DNA of 64,000 nucleotides from an uncultured Kushneria sp. GTDB taxonomy: Bacteria; Pseudomonadota; Gammaproteobacteria; Pseudomonadales; Halomonadaceae. Below the pieces are notes generated by a model. The model was not told the origin of the DNA. It ran no database searches and worked only from the letters and a program-made list of their open reading frames with translations. A program made the position numbers and the translations under genes. Position 1 is the stretch's first letter. Each line of letters begins with the position of its first letter. The stretch spans positions 1 through 64,000 of the forward strand of contig NZ_CANMFC010000004.1 in NCBI RefSeq assembly GCF_947497025.1. Reading direction: 5' to 3'. This document shows positions 55,882-64,000 of this stretch, piece after piece.

Positions 55882-57399
55882 TGGGTTGGCCCCCTCCTTT
55901 GAGGCTTGCACCGGCACGCGGTTGGCGCGGTAGTTTTGCCATAGCGTCAGCACCAGCAGGCCTGCCGCAATGACCAGAAAAGTCAGGCTGATGGGCCGGG
56001 TAAAAAATGGCGTCCAGTCACCCTCGAAAGCCTGTAGACCGCGACGCAGATTGGATTCGGCAATCGGGCCCAGAATCAGCCCCAGAATGACCGGCGCCGT
56101 GCCAAAGCCATAGCGGTTGAGGAAATAACCCAGAATGCCGAACCCCAGCATCAGATAAAGATTGAACACATCACCATCGACGCCGTAGACCCCGATAAAA
56201 CAGAGCACCAGAATCGCCGAGAGCAGTTGCTTGCGCGGTACCATCAGCACCCGGATGAACAGCTTGATGCCCAGACACATGATCAGCAGCATGAAGATAT
56301 TGGCCACGAGATAGGCCAGGAAAATGCCATGGACAATGCCGCTTTGATCATCAAACAGCATCGGCCCGGGAGTCACTCCCTGAATCATCAGTCCCCCCAG
56401 CAGTACCGCCGTGGCGGCTTCGCCCGGAATGCCCAGCGCCAGTGTCGGGATCAGGGCACCACCCAGCAACGCATTGTTGGCACTTTCCACCGAAACGATG
56501 CCCGGTGCATGACCCGTGCCGAATTTTTCGGGATGCCTGGAAAAGCGTCGCGCCTGGTCGTAGGCCACCAGCGAGGCGATACTGCCCCCGGCGCCGGGAA
56601 CAGGACCGACGATCGACCCGGAGAGAATGCCGACCAGCAGTGCCCGCCAGTGTTTCAGGGTTTCCAGAAACCGCGGCCGTGCCACATCAATGCGATGACC
56701 GCTGTCCTTCAGCCGCTGATGCGGGTCGTACTCAAAGGCATCCTTGAGCACCTGAGAGACGGCAAACAGCCCGATCAGTGCCGGCAACAGATTGACCCCG
56801 GTCAACAGTGACAGCTCACCGAAGGTAAAGCGGTCCACCCCGGTGATGGGATCGGTGCCGATAATCGAAACGAAAAATCCGAGCAGTCCGGCAATCAATC
56901 CCTTGAGCAGCGACTTGCCCGCCACCGAGGCGATGATCACCAGACCAAATACGCTCAGAGAGAAGTATTCGGCCGCACCAAAACGCAGGGCAAAATCAGC
57001 AATGGGGGGCGCCAGCAGACTCAGAATCACCATGCTGGCAATGCCGCCCAGAAAGGAAGCCACAATCGACAGGCCAAGCGCCCGTCCGGCCTCCCCCTTC
57101 TTGGCCATGGGGAAACCATCAAAGGTGGTCGCCACCGACGAGGGCGTTCCTGGAATATTGAGCAAAATGGCCGGGATCGAACCGCTGGCACCGGCGCCAC
57201 ACAGCGCGCCCAGCATCATGCCGATGCCCATGACCGGTGGCATGCCAAAGGTGACCGGCAGCAAAAGCGCCACGGCCATGGCCGATGTCAGCCCCGGCAG
57301 CGCCCCCATGATAATGCCCAGAAGCGTTCCGCCGGCAATCGCCAGCAACGTGCCGAACTGCAGCACCATGCCCAGTCCATCGAGATAACCGGAAATCAT
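55879..57399 (-). CDS. tripartite tricarboxylate transporter large permease (TctA family), copy 2
   Basis: A 506-aa polytopic protein close to the copy at 47892-49382 throughout (GALPGLTSAMAVALLLPVTF, LLNIPGTPSSVATTFDGFPMA, GGALIPTLALGIPGEAATAVLLGG). AGGAGAG precedes the ATG at 57397-57399. It forms a set with tctB and tctC copies in the operon headed by gudD copy 2. The C-terminus is intact and its TGA overlaps the remnant described at 55605-55881. Confidence 0.92.
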   Translation of the reverse strand: MISGYLDGLGMVLQFGTLLAIAGGTLLGIIMGALPGLTSAMAVALLLPVTFGMPPVMGIGMMLGALCGAGASGSIPAILLNIPGTPSSVATTFDGFPMAKKGEAGRALGLSIVASFLGGIASMVILSLLAPPIADFALRFGAAEYFSLSVFGLVIIASVAGKSLLKGLIAGLLGFFVSIIGTDPITGVDRFTFGELSLLTGVNLLPALIGLFAVSQVLKDAFEYDPHQRLKDSGHRIDVARPRFLETLKHWRALLVGILSGSIVGPVPGAGGSIASLVAYDQARRFSRHPEKFGTGHAPGIVSVESANNALLGGALIPTLALGIPGEAATAVLLGGLMIQGVTPGPMLFDDQSGIVHGIFLAYLVANIFMLLIMCLGIKLFIRVLMVPRKQLLSAILVLCFIGVYGVDGDVFNLYLMLGFGILGYFLNRYGFGTAPVILGLILGPIAESNLRRGLQAFEGDWTPFFTRPISLTFLVIAAGLLVLTLWQNYRANRVPVQASKEGANP

Positions 57400-57433
57400 G
57401 AAACTCTCCTGAATGGCGTACCGCGAGTTCGCG

Positions 57434-57931
57434 TCAGGCCGGCAGCGGGATCTCGAACAGCTCGGTAAACACGTAAAAGATGACCACGGCCAGAACAATG
57501 GCAAAAATGGCAGCGCCGGCCAGGCTTCTGACGCGTCGGGCCGACGTCAGCTCATGCCATGTGCCACTGGCAAGCAGTAACCCGATCACGCAGGAGAAGG
57601 TGAAGATGGCCGTGCTGACGATATAGCCCAGCCGCTCAAAAATCAGGATATATCCCAGCGTCAGTGCCACGATCAGCAGCCACTGCACCACGCCGCGAGA
57701 AGAGATCGTGCGTTCATTGCGGGTATCAGCGGCCTGCCATTCGCGGACATCCTTGATCAGACACGGCACGGCAAACACAAAGACCAGTGCCGAGATCAGT
57801 TTGGGAAAAAACGCCGGTGACAGGTCGCCAATGATCTCGATGTTTGGCAGCGTCGTGGACACGGCAAAGGCGGCTGCCGAGGCGATCACCAGCAGCAGAT
57901 CGAACATTGGCTTGCCAATATCACGTTGCAT
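57434..57931 (-). CDS. tripartite tricarboxylate transporter small permease (TctB family), copy 2
   Basis: A 165-aa protein with four hydrophobic segments and the TctB features DLSPAFFPKLISALVFVFAV and FERLGYIVSTAIFTFSCVIG. The ATG at 57929-57931 follows GGGAGC at slightly long spacing; an in-frame ATG at 57962-57964 is an alternative. It lies between tctC copy 3 and tctA copy 2. Confidence 0.87.
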   Translation of the reverse strand: MQRDIGKPMFDLLLVIASAAAFAVSTTLPNIEIIGDLSPAFFPKLISALVFVFAVPCLIKDVREWQAADTRNERTISSRGVVQWLLIVALTLGYILIFERLGYIVSTAIFTFSCVIGLLLASGTWHELTSARRVRSLAGAAIFAIVLAVVIFYVFTELFEIPLPA

Positions 57932-58022
57932 GATTTGAAGCTCCCTCACTGAAGAAACAGCCATCCGTTGATGACTGGATCAAGAGGGCACGCCGCCGTC
58001 ATGCAGCGACGTGCCCAGCACC

Positions 58023-58967
58023 CTATTTGGCCAGATCACCGGCTGCTTCACGCATGACATCCGCTGACTGGTCGATGAAGCTGTCGAGCTCATCACCGTA
58101 GAGCGGGGCCAGCTGCGTCCCCAGGTTTTCGGCCGTTTTTTCATAGGAGCCGTCGGCCACGATCTGCTTGATGGCCTTGACCCACTGCTGCTCGACCTCC
58201 TCCGGAATACCTTTGGGCGCCGCAATACCGCGCCACACCGTCAGTGTCAGGTCGTAGCCTTCTTCCTGAAAGGTCGGCACGTCAGGCAGCGAGTCGCTGC
58301 GTTCGGCGTAGGTCATCGCCAGCGCTGTCAACCGGCCGGATTCCAGTGCCGAGCGCAGCTCGGAGCCGCCCAGCACTACCGCGTCCACATGGTTGCCCAT
58401 GGCCGCGGAGATGGTCTCGGAACCGCCGGGATAGGGAATGATATTGAAATCCGCACCGGTACGATTTTGCATGGCAACGGCTGCAATGTGCGCTGAAGAC
58501 CCCACGCCCGAGACACCGACCCTGAGGCGTTTGCCCTGCTTTGAGGCCTCGATCAGGCTTTTCAGATCCTTGTATTTTTTATTGTCACCCACTGCGATCA
58601 CGTAGGGCTCTTCAATGACCTTGGCAATGAAGTCAAAATCATCATGGGTAAAGGCGACATTGCCCATGGCTTCAAGGGTGAGCATGGCGTTACTGGCCGC
58701 CAGCATGGTGTAGCCATCGGGCTTTGAAGCCGCCACTCGAGACGTGCCGACCGCTCCGCCCCCGCCGGCGATATTGCGAATGACCAGATCCTGACCCAGC
58801 TGTTTTTCCAGCAGCGGCTGCAGGGCGCGCACGAAGGTATCGTTACCGCCACCGGCCGAGAAAGGCACCACCATGCTGACGCTTTTTGTGGGGTAATCTG
58901 CCGCCATGGCCGGTGCGCCCAGTACCATCGTGGCCGCAATCGTCAGTGTACTCAGTAGCCTTTTCAT
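58023..58967 (-). CDS. TTT-family substrate-binding protein (TctC/Bug family), copy 3
   Basis: A 314-aa periplasmic receptor with signal peptide to APAMAA near residue 23, then ADYPTKSVSMVVPFSAGGGND, VIRNIAGGGGAVG and GVSGVGSSAH. The ATG at 58965-58967 is the family start. It has the same length as copy 1 (314 aa) and is second gene of the gudD copy 2 operon. Its proposed cargo is an aldarate different from, or overlapping with, that of copy 1. Confidence 0.91.
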   Translation of the reverse strand: MKRLLSTLTIAATMVLGAPAMAADYPTKSVSMVVPFSAGGGNDTFVRALQPLLEKQLGQDLVIRNIAGGGGAVGTSRVAASKPDGYTMLAASNAMLTLEAMGNVAFTHDDFDFIAKVIEEPYVIAVGDNKKYKDLKSLIEASKQGKRLRVGVSGVGSSAHIAAVAMQNRTGADFNIIPYPGGSETISAAMGNHVDAVVLGGSELRSALESGRLTALAMTYAERSDSLPDVPTFQEEGYDLTLTVWRGIAAPKGIPEEVEQQWVKAIKQIVADGSYEKTAENLGTQLAPLYGDELDSFIDQSADVMREAAGDLAK

Positions 58968-58998
58968 GATCCTTTCCCTCTTTGTTTTTAAACGGTGA

Positions 58999-60342
58999 TC
59001 AGCGCACCAGCGCCGGGCGTTTGGGATCGAAGGTCCAGCCATCGATCAGGTATTGCATGGCCATGGCGTCGTTTCGAGCCCCGGCCGGCAGGCTGCGATA
59101 CAGCGCATTCGCTTTCTCGATGGCCGCCATGTCGATCTCGATGCCCAGACCCGGGGCATCGGTGACCGCGACATGACCGTCAATGATCTCGGGGGACTCA
59201 CACGTCAGGCGAGCGTCACCTTCCTGCCAGATCCAGTGAGTATCCAGCGCGGTCACATTGCCCACGGCCGCAGCACCGACCTGAGCAAACATGGCCAGCG
59301 AAATATCGAAGTGATTGTTGGAGTGGGAGCCCCAGGTCATGCCGTGGTCGGCGCACAGTTGCGACACGCGCACGGCGCCGGACAGCGTCCAGAAATGCGG
59401 ATCAGCCAGCGGAATGTCTACGCTCCGCAGCATCAGGGCGTGGGCCATTTCGCGCCAGTTGGTGGCGACCATATTGGTCGCGACCGGCAGGCCGGTGGCG
59501 TGACGGAACTCGGCGAGAATCTCGCGGCCGGAAAAACCTTCTTCAGCACCGCAGGGATCTTCGGCATAAGCGAGCACGCCGTGAAGATCCTGGCACAGGG
59601 TGATGGCCTCCTGCAGGGACCAGGCGCCGTTGGGGTCGATGGTGGTACGTGCCTCCGGGAAGGCCTTCGACAGCGCCGTTACCGCCTCGATCTCGCGCTC
59701 GCCGGGGAGCACTCCCCCCTTGAGCTTGAAGTCGCGAAAGCCGTAGCGGTCCTGTGCCGCCTGGGCCAGTTCCACGACGCGCCCGGGGGTCATGGTGGCC
59801 CTGTCGCGCTGGCGATACCACTCATGCGACTGACCGGGTGTCGACTGGCGATAATCCAGCGGGGTCTGCTCGCCGTCACCGACAAAAAAGAGATAGCCCA
59901 GCACTTCGACGCTATCGCGGCGTTTGCCCTCGCCCAGCAGCTCGGCCACCGGCACTCCCAGGTGCTGACCCATCAGATCCAGCAGTGCGGCTTCAAGTGC
60001 GGCGACAGCATTGACGCGCAGCTCAAAGGTCCAAGCGCCCTTGCCGAAATCATTGAAATCGGCACGCTGGCCGCTGGCGGCCAGCGCCGATACCATCGAG
60101 CGCAACTTGCCCAGCGACTGGCCTTCCACAACCTGACGTGCCCGTTCAAGCGAGCGCTGAATGGTCTCGCCGCCGGGAGCTTCCCCGACGCCAATGCGTC
60201 CGGCGCTGTCTTCAAGAATCAGGATATTGCGCGTAAAAAACGGGGAGTGTGCGCCGCCCACGTTAAGCAGCATGCTATCGCGTCCGGCAACGGGTATGAC
60301 CTTCATGGCCACAATGGTGGGTGTCTCGGTATGTTGCGCCAT
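58999..60342 (-). CDS. gudD: glucarate dehydratase-like enzyme (copy 2)
   Basis: A 447-aa enolase-superfamily dehydratase with all GudD active-site segments: [45 protein letters not shown] and [14 protein letters not shown]. It ends in the same [10 protein letters not shown] as copy 1. The middle (residues 150-190) differs clearly from copy 1, so the substrate range may differ (glucarate, idarate). AAGAGA lies before the ATG at 60340-60342. It heads an operon with tctC, tctB, tctA and the truncated Ldh_2 remnant, behind the GntR-like box at 60504. Confidence 0.93.
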   Translation of the reverse strand: MAQHTETPTIVAMKVIPVAGRDSMLLNVGGAHSPFFTRNILILEDSAGRIGVGEAPGGETIQRSLERARQVVEGQSLGKLRSMVSALAASGQRADFNDFGKGAWTFELRVNAVAALEAALLDLMGQHLGVPVAELLGEGKRRDSVEVLGYLFFVGDGEQTPLDYRQSTPGQSHEWYRQRDRATMTPGRVVELAQAAQDRYGFRDFKLKGGVLPGEREIEAVTALSKAFPEARTTIDPNGAWSLQEAITLCQDLHGVLAYAEDPCGAEEGFSGREILAEFRHATGLPVATNMVATNWREMAHALMLRSVDIPLADPHFWTLSGAVRVSQLCADHGMTWGSHSNNHFDISLAMFAQVGAAAVGNVTALDTHWIWQEGDARLTCESPEIIDGHVAVTDAPGLGIEIDMAAIEKANALYRSLPAGARNDAMAMQYLIDGWTFDPKRPALVR

Positions 60343-60503
60343 GGCAGTCTCTTGATGGATGAGTGATCTCGCCGGGTATCAGAGCATTATTGAATGCACC
60401 GTTACAGACAGCTCATGAAGCTGCGATGTATCGCGTGCGGCGTTTTTGAAAACACGCGGGTGCAGTGTCAAGCGGCTTCAGTCAATGAAATCGGTCCACA
60501 AAA

Positions 60504-60524
60504 ATGTCATACATCATACTTTTA
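60504..60524 (-). promoter_or_regulatory. GntR/FadR-type box before gudD copy 2
   Basis: The palindrome ATGTCATACAT (60504-60514) is followed by the same 19-bp stretch found before kdgD. TATGAT inside the repeat reads as a -10 on the minus strand. The rest of the 417-bp gap (60343-60759) contains the udh terminator and no gene. Confidence 0.6.
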
Positions 60525-60664
60525 GGACTACGCGACCTTGGTACATTGAACTTTGGGCAAGCAGGTAGTGCAGACCAGAAGTGGAGTGTTTGATCCCGCG
60601 CCGTATCGCACAAGGCGACCACGATTTCGGCCATCGATCATTCTGGCCATCAATCAACCATCAA

Positions 60665-60692
60665 TAAAAAGGCCTGCCCAAAAGGGCAGGCC
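60665..60692 (-). terminator. terminator of the TRAP-udh operon
   Basis: Stem GGCCTGCCC / GGGCAGGCC with a 4-nt loop followed by TTTTTATT on the minus strand, 68 bp after the udh stop codon. It separates udh from the gudD copy 2 operon. Confidence 0.88.
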
Positions 60693-60759
60693 AGGAACAA
60701 AATGCTGCTGCCCTCATGAAACGCCAGTGTTTTTGAATGGGTATCAGTCGTGCATCGTT

Positions 60760-61557
60760 TCAGTCATCGGGATGGCCGGTACTGGCGAACTTGCCGCCCT
60801 GGTAGACGACAGCCGGGTCATCCGGATCAATCTCCCCGGCGGCGGCTTCGGTTTCAGCGCGCCAGGGCTCGGAGCTGTCTTTCGGTACCCAGCCCAGAAA
60901 CGAGGACTTGCGATTATCCCACCAGCGCTCGCGGTTGTTCGAGACGCCGTAGATCACCGTGCAGCCCAGCTTTGGCGCCACAAATGCCCGCTCCAGCAGC
61001 GCCACAAAATCTTCCACGCTCATCCAGGTGGCCAGCATTCGGGTATCGGCCGGCTTCGGGAAACAGGAACCGATCCGCACGTTCAGGGTTTCAACGTTGA
61101 ACTTGTGATAGTAAAGACTGGCGAGATCCTCACCAAAGCACTTGGAGACGCCATAAAGCGAATCGGGACGGCGTGGCGAGTCGGTATCGATATGCGTCGT
61201 GCGCGGATAATAGCCAATGGTGTGGTTGGAGCTGGCAAAGACGATTCGCGGCCGGCCGTGATGTCGGGCGGCCTCATAAAGGTTATAGGTCCCGATGATA
61301 TTGGCCTGCAAAATGCTCTGCCACGGGCTTTCCACCGATATACCGCCCAGGTGAACAACGCCGTCACAATCGCGCACCAGCGCGCTGACGCCGTCGGCAT
61401 CAGCCAGGTCACAGCGCACGATTTCCTCGTGATCCCCCTCCTTTTCGATCTCGACGATATCAGACAGTCGCACATGGCGGGCCAGACGTGACAGATATGG
61501 GCGAAGGGCCTGACCCAACCCGCCGGCGGCGCCGGTCACCAGAAGACGATTAAGCAT
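60760..61557 (-). CDS. udh: uronate dehydrogenase
   Basis: NAD-dependent oxidation of D-galacturonate or D-glucuronate to the aldaro-lactone. The 265-aa SDR has TGAAGGLG near the N-terminus, VHLGGISVESPW, FASSNHTIGYYPR and the catalytic YGVSK (Tyr and Lys) followed by CFGED. These are the marks of bacterial Udh. AAGGAG precedes the ATG at 61555-61557. It is the last gene of a TRAP operon, which probably imports uronates; its products feed the aldarate dehydratases. No lactonase or lactone isomerase gene is present in the window. Confidence 0.93.
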   Translation of the reverse strand: MLNRLLVTGAAGGLGQALRPYLSRLARHVRLSDIVEIEKEGDHEEIVRCDLADADGVSALVRDCDGVVHLGGISVESPWQSILQANIIGTYNLYEAARHHGRPRIVFASSNHTIGYYPRTTHIDTDSPRRPDSLYGVSKCFGEDLASLYYHKFNVETLNVRIGSCFPKPADTRMLATWMSVEDFVALLERAFVAPKLGCTVIYGVSNNRERWWDNRKSSFLGWVPKDSSEPWRAETEAAAGEIDPDDPAVVYQGGKFASTGHPDD

Positions 61558-61594
61558 GAATCACTCCTTTCGAGCGTGTATATAAAAGACAACG

Positions 61595-62875
61595 CTATTC
61601 AATCAGCCCGGGCAACCACATCGAGACGATGGGTACGTAGGTCACCAGCATCAATACGGCAAACAGCGCCAGATAAAACGGCCAGATGGTACGCACGGCC
61701 TGTTCCATCTTGATCTTGCCGATCACGCTACCCACGAACAGACAGGCCCCGACCGGTGGCGTACAAAGCCCCATACCGAGATTGATCATCATGACGACGC
61801 CAAACTGGATGGGATCCATGCCGAACTGGGTCGCAATTGGCAAAAAGATCGGCGTACAGATCAGAATCAGCGCCGCCATGTCCATGATCATGCCCAGCGC
61901 CAGCAGTGTGACGTTGAGCAATAAAAGAATCACGAGTGGATTATCAGAGATGCTCAGCAGCAGATCGGTCAAAAGCTCCGGCACGCTGTAGAGTGCCAGC
62001 AGATAGGAAAACGCCGAGGCACACCCCACCAGGATCATGACCAGCGACGTTGTGCGTACCGACTGATAGACCGCCTTTTTGAAGTTGTCCCAGCGCAGTT
62101 CGCGATAGACCAGCGCCGTCACCACAATGGCGTAGATGGCCCCGAAGGCGCCTGACTCGGTGACGGTCAGAATGCCCGAAAGCACTCCACCAACAATGAT
62201 AATGGCCGTCATCAGCCCGGGCAGTGCCGCCACCAGGCTGATCAATAAAGCGCGCCAGCCCCGAAAGGTCTCAGCCGGGTAGCCCCGCTTGACCGCTACC
62301 ACATAGGCGGCCACGGCGAGTGCCACACACATCAGAATGCCTGGCACGACACCGGCCATGAATAACTGGGTCACCGAAATACCGCCACCGGCAGCAACGG
62401 CATAAAGAATCATGTTGTGGCTGGGCGGAATGACCACACCGGCAATCGAGGACGTTACCGTGACGTTGACGGCGTAATCGGCGTCGTAACCCTTCTCCTT
62501 CATGACCGGGATCAGAATCGAGCCCAGCGCCGAGGTATCAGCCACCGCGGAGCCGGAAATGCCGCCAAAGAGCATCGAAGAGCTGACATTGACCAGCCCC
62601 AGTCCACCGCGCACGCGCCCTACTGCTGCTGATGCCAGTCGTACCAGCCGGTCGGAGATGCCACCGTGGAGCATCAGCTCGCCGGCGAAGATGAAAAACG
62701 GAATCGCCAGCAGCGAAAATACCGAGATACCCGAAAGAATGCGCTGAAAGCCGACAAAAAGCGGCAGGCCTTCGTATAGAAAGGTCGTGATGGCAGCCAG
62801 ACCCACGGCAAAAGCCACCGGCGCCCCGATCACCAGACCAATGGCGAATACGCCAAACAAGATCATCAGACCCAT
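61595..62875 (-). CDS. TRAP transporter large permease (DctM family)
   Basis: A 426-aa membrane protein with about twelve helices, intact, unlike the dctM at 11460. Landmarks are FAGELMLHGGISDRLVRLA, SSMLFGGISGSAVADTSALG, GVVIPPSHNMILYA, ESGAFGAIYA and GLCTPPVGACLFVG. It starts 5 bp after the dctQ stop and precedes udh by 37 bp, so it belongs to a uronate-uptake operon. It exchanges sodium for substrate handed over by the DctP receptor. Confidence 0.94.
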   Translation of the reverse strand: MGLMILFGVFAIGLVIGAPVAFAVGLAAITTFLYEGLPLFVGFQRILSGISVFSLLAIPFFIFAGELMLHGGISDRLVRLASAAVGRVRGGLGLVNVSSSMLFGGISGSAVADTSALGSILIPVMKEKGYDADYAVNVTVTSSIAGVVIPPSHNMILYAVAAGGGISVTQLFMAGVVPGILMCVALAVAAYVVAVKRGYPAETFRGWRALLISLVAALPGLMTAIIIVGGVLSGILTVTESGAFGAIYAIVVTALVYRELRWDNFKKAVYQSVRTTSLVMILVGCASAFSYLLALYSVPELLTDLLLSISDNPLVILLLLNVTLLALGMIMDMAALILICTPIFLPIATQFGMDPIQFGVVMMINLGMGLCTPPVGACLFVGSVIGKIKMEQAVRTIWPFYLALFAVLMLVTYVPIVSMWLPGLIE

Positions 62876-62880
62876 ACCGT

Positions 62881-63414
62881 TTACACCCTTGTTTTATGGG
62901 TAAGGCGCTCGACGATGTTGGCGCCGGCAAACAGCACCATCAACACTCCGCAGATGGCCAGAGGCGCTGCCCGCCAGCTTTCCGTCAGCCCGATCATGGG
63001 AATGGCTCTGGTGGTGTTGTCCAGCACCAGATTGGTTCCCTGCCAGGCCATGAATACGCCGAAGACAAGTACGAAAAGATCCGCAAGGTGGCACATGATC
63101 GTGCGTGGAATGGCTGGCAAAGCCTCGCGCACCATATCAATGCTCAGATGCGTGTTGTGACGCACGCCGGCAGCGGCCCCCAGGCAGGTGATATAGACCA
63201 CGATGACCAGTGAGGACTGCTCGACCCAGGTCGGGGTGTTGTTGAGCACGTAGCGGCCAAAGACCAGCCAGCCAAACGAGACGATCAGAAAGACCAGCAG
63301 CGCTCCCGAAACCATGATGCACAGATGAGCCAGCCCATCGAGTGCACGTCCTGCCACGCCCGTGCGCGGATGATCCTCGGGTATGTCCCTGATCTGATCG
63401 GTAGAGCTATCCAT
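62881..63414 (-). CDS. TRAP transporter small permease (DctQ family)
   Basis: A 177-aa four-helix protein of the DctQ type, with FGRYVLNNTPTWVEQSSLVIVV and AAGVRHNTHLSIDMV. The ATG at 63412-63414 follows GGGAG at long spacing; a GTG seven codons upstream is possible. It lies between dctP and dctM and works with DctM in the membrane. Confidence 0.91.
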   Translation of the reverse strand: MDSSTDQIRDIPEDHPRTGVAGRALDGLAHLCIMVSGALLVFLIVSFGWLVFGRYVLNNTPTWVEQSSLVIVVYITCLGAAAGVRHNTHLSIDMVREALPAIPRTIMCHLADLFVLVFGVFMAWQGTNLVLDNTTRAIPMIGLTESWRAAPLAICGVLMVLFAGANIVERLTHKTRV

Positions 63415-63478
63415 GGTGCGTACACTCCCGAGCACGCCTTACTGTGAATAGTAAAGCGCACCCTTCGCGGTGGTTGTT

Positions 63479-64000
63479 TTACTGTGCGTTGCGAATATCG
63501 TTGAGCAGCGGCTCAAGATCGGGATGTTCCTTGACGAAGGCGGCGTAGATCGGCTCCATTTTTGCCTGGAAGGCCGGCTTGTCCACTTCGTTGATTTTCG
63601 CGCCGGCGGCAATGACCTCTTCACGACTCTTTTTGGAGCCTTCCGCCCATAGCTGGCGCTGGAGCGTGGCGGCATCAAGCGCTGCCTGACGCACGATGTC
63701 CTGATCCTGATCGGACAGCTTTTCCCAGCTTCGCTTGGCAATACACAGGCACTCGGGGAGGATCAGGTGCTCGGTCTCGGAGTAATATTTCGCGATCTCG
63801 TCATGGCCACTGGATTCATAGGAGGGAAAGTTGTTCTCTGCGCCATCAAGCACACCGGTCTTCAGGGACTGATATACCTCGCCATACGCCATGGGCGTAG
63901 CGTTACCGCCAAGCGCATCGATCATCTCCACGTAGAGGTCATTGTTCATGACGCGAACCTTGAGCCCCTGCATGTCCTCGGGTTCATTGATGGGACGCTT
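63479..64000 (-). CDS. TRAP transporter substrate-binding protein (DctP family), N-terminus outside window
   Basis: The visible 173 codons are the C-terminal half of a DctP receptor: KRPINEPEDMQGLKVRVMN with the conserved carboxylate-binding Arg, then MAYGEVYQSLKTGVLDGAENN, and a helical tail to the TAA at 63479. The gene runs off the right edge. Together with dctQ, dctM and udh it points to galacturonate or glucuronate as cargo, as in characterised uronate TRAP systems. Confidence 0.92.
   Translation of the reverse strand, partial: KRPINEPEDMQGLKVRVMNNDLYVEMIDALGGNATPMAYGEVYQSLKTGVLDGAENNFPSYESSGHDEIAKYYSETEHLILPECLCIAKRSWEKLSDQDQDIVRQAALDAATLQRQLWAEGSKKSREEVIAAGAKINEVDKPAFQAKMEPIYAAFVKEHPDLEPLLNDIRNAQ

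Noticed and set aside
59053-60366. 437-codon open frame on the plus strand opposite gudD copy 2
   Set aside because: Mirror of a highly conserved gene in GC-rich DNA; composition (many Arg, His, Gly) is not protein-like and no ribosome-binding site or family motif is present. The same holds for 39962-41302 opposite matB, 26668-27573 opposite aspA and 759-1634 opposite glpK.

Overview
The window is chromosomal DNA of a gammaproteobacterium. GC-rich coding, the malonate (matAB-madLM) locus, several TRAP and TTT transporters, KdpE and Kup, and the gene styles together suggest a moderately halophilic Halomonadaceae member (Halomonas/Kushneria-like). This is inferred from gene content, not from a marker gene.

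Layout. 0-5.7 kb: two tRNA-Val genes, then the glycerol regulon (glpFK divergent from glpR and glpD, with two GlpR-type operators before glpD). 5.7-10.4 kb: fumarase C, a zinc alcohol dehydrogenase, an NCS2-like permease and yjbQ. 10.4-17.3 kb: a TRAP/hydroxyacid locus (dctP, dctM, dctQ, HIBADH-like, iclR, 2-hydroxyacid dehydrogenase, panE-like) in which three genes carry frameshifts or a nonsense codon. It looks like a catabolic locus in decay, unless the local sequence is poor. 17.4-27.4 kb: housekeeping and accessory genes (tspO, a PRISE-type reductase with a LysR regulator, tetR plus a DMT exporter with a clear operator, a DJ-1-like protein, metallothionein, uppP, a GNAT relic, a class A beta-lactamase with a Tat-like signal, aspA). 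27.4-30.6 kb: an AT-rich insert with a lone OLD-family nuclease and about 800 bp of non-coding, mosaic sequence. 30.6-38.5 kb: an HPP membrane protein, gmhA, tRNA-Arg, a KdpDE-like two-component system facing kup, and mrr. 38.5-43.8 kb: malonate uptake and catabolism with a MatR-type regulator and operator. 43.8-64 kb: a large aldarate/uronate supercluster.

How the genes work together. In the supercluster, a TRAP transporter and uronate dehydrogenase probably import uronates and oxidise them to aldarates. Two glucarate dehydratases and a talarate/galactarate dehydratase give keto-deoxy-aldarates. KdgD and a 2-oxoglutarate semialdehyde dehydrogenase then lead to 2-oxoglutarate. Two tripartite tricarboxylate-type (TTT) systems plus a third, orphan binding protein would import the aldarates. 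A GntR/FadR-type regulator at 43.9 kb and a LacI-type regulator at 53.3 kb appear to divide control: near-identical GntR-like boxes lie before both glucarate operons, and one identical 15-bp LacI palindrome lies before the talarate dehydratase and between lacI and the orphan binding protein.

No CRISPR array, complete insertion sequence, prophage or replication origin was seen. Start codons were adjusted by ribosome-binding sites and family N-termini.
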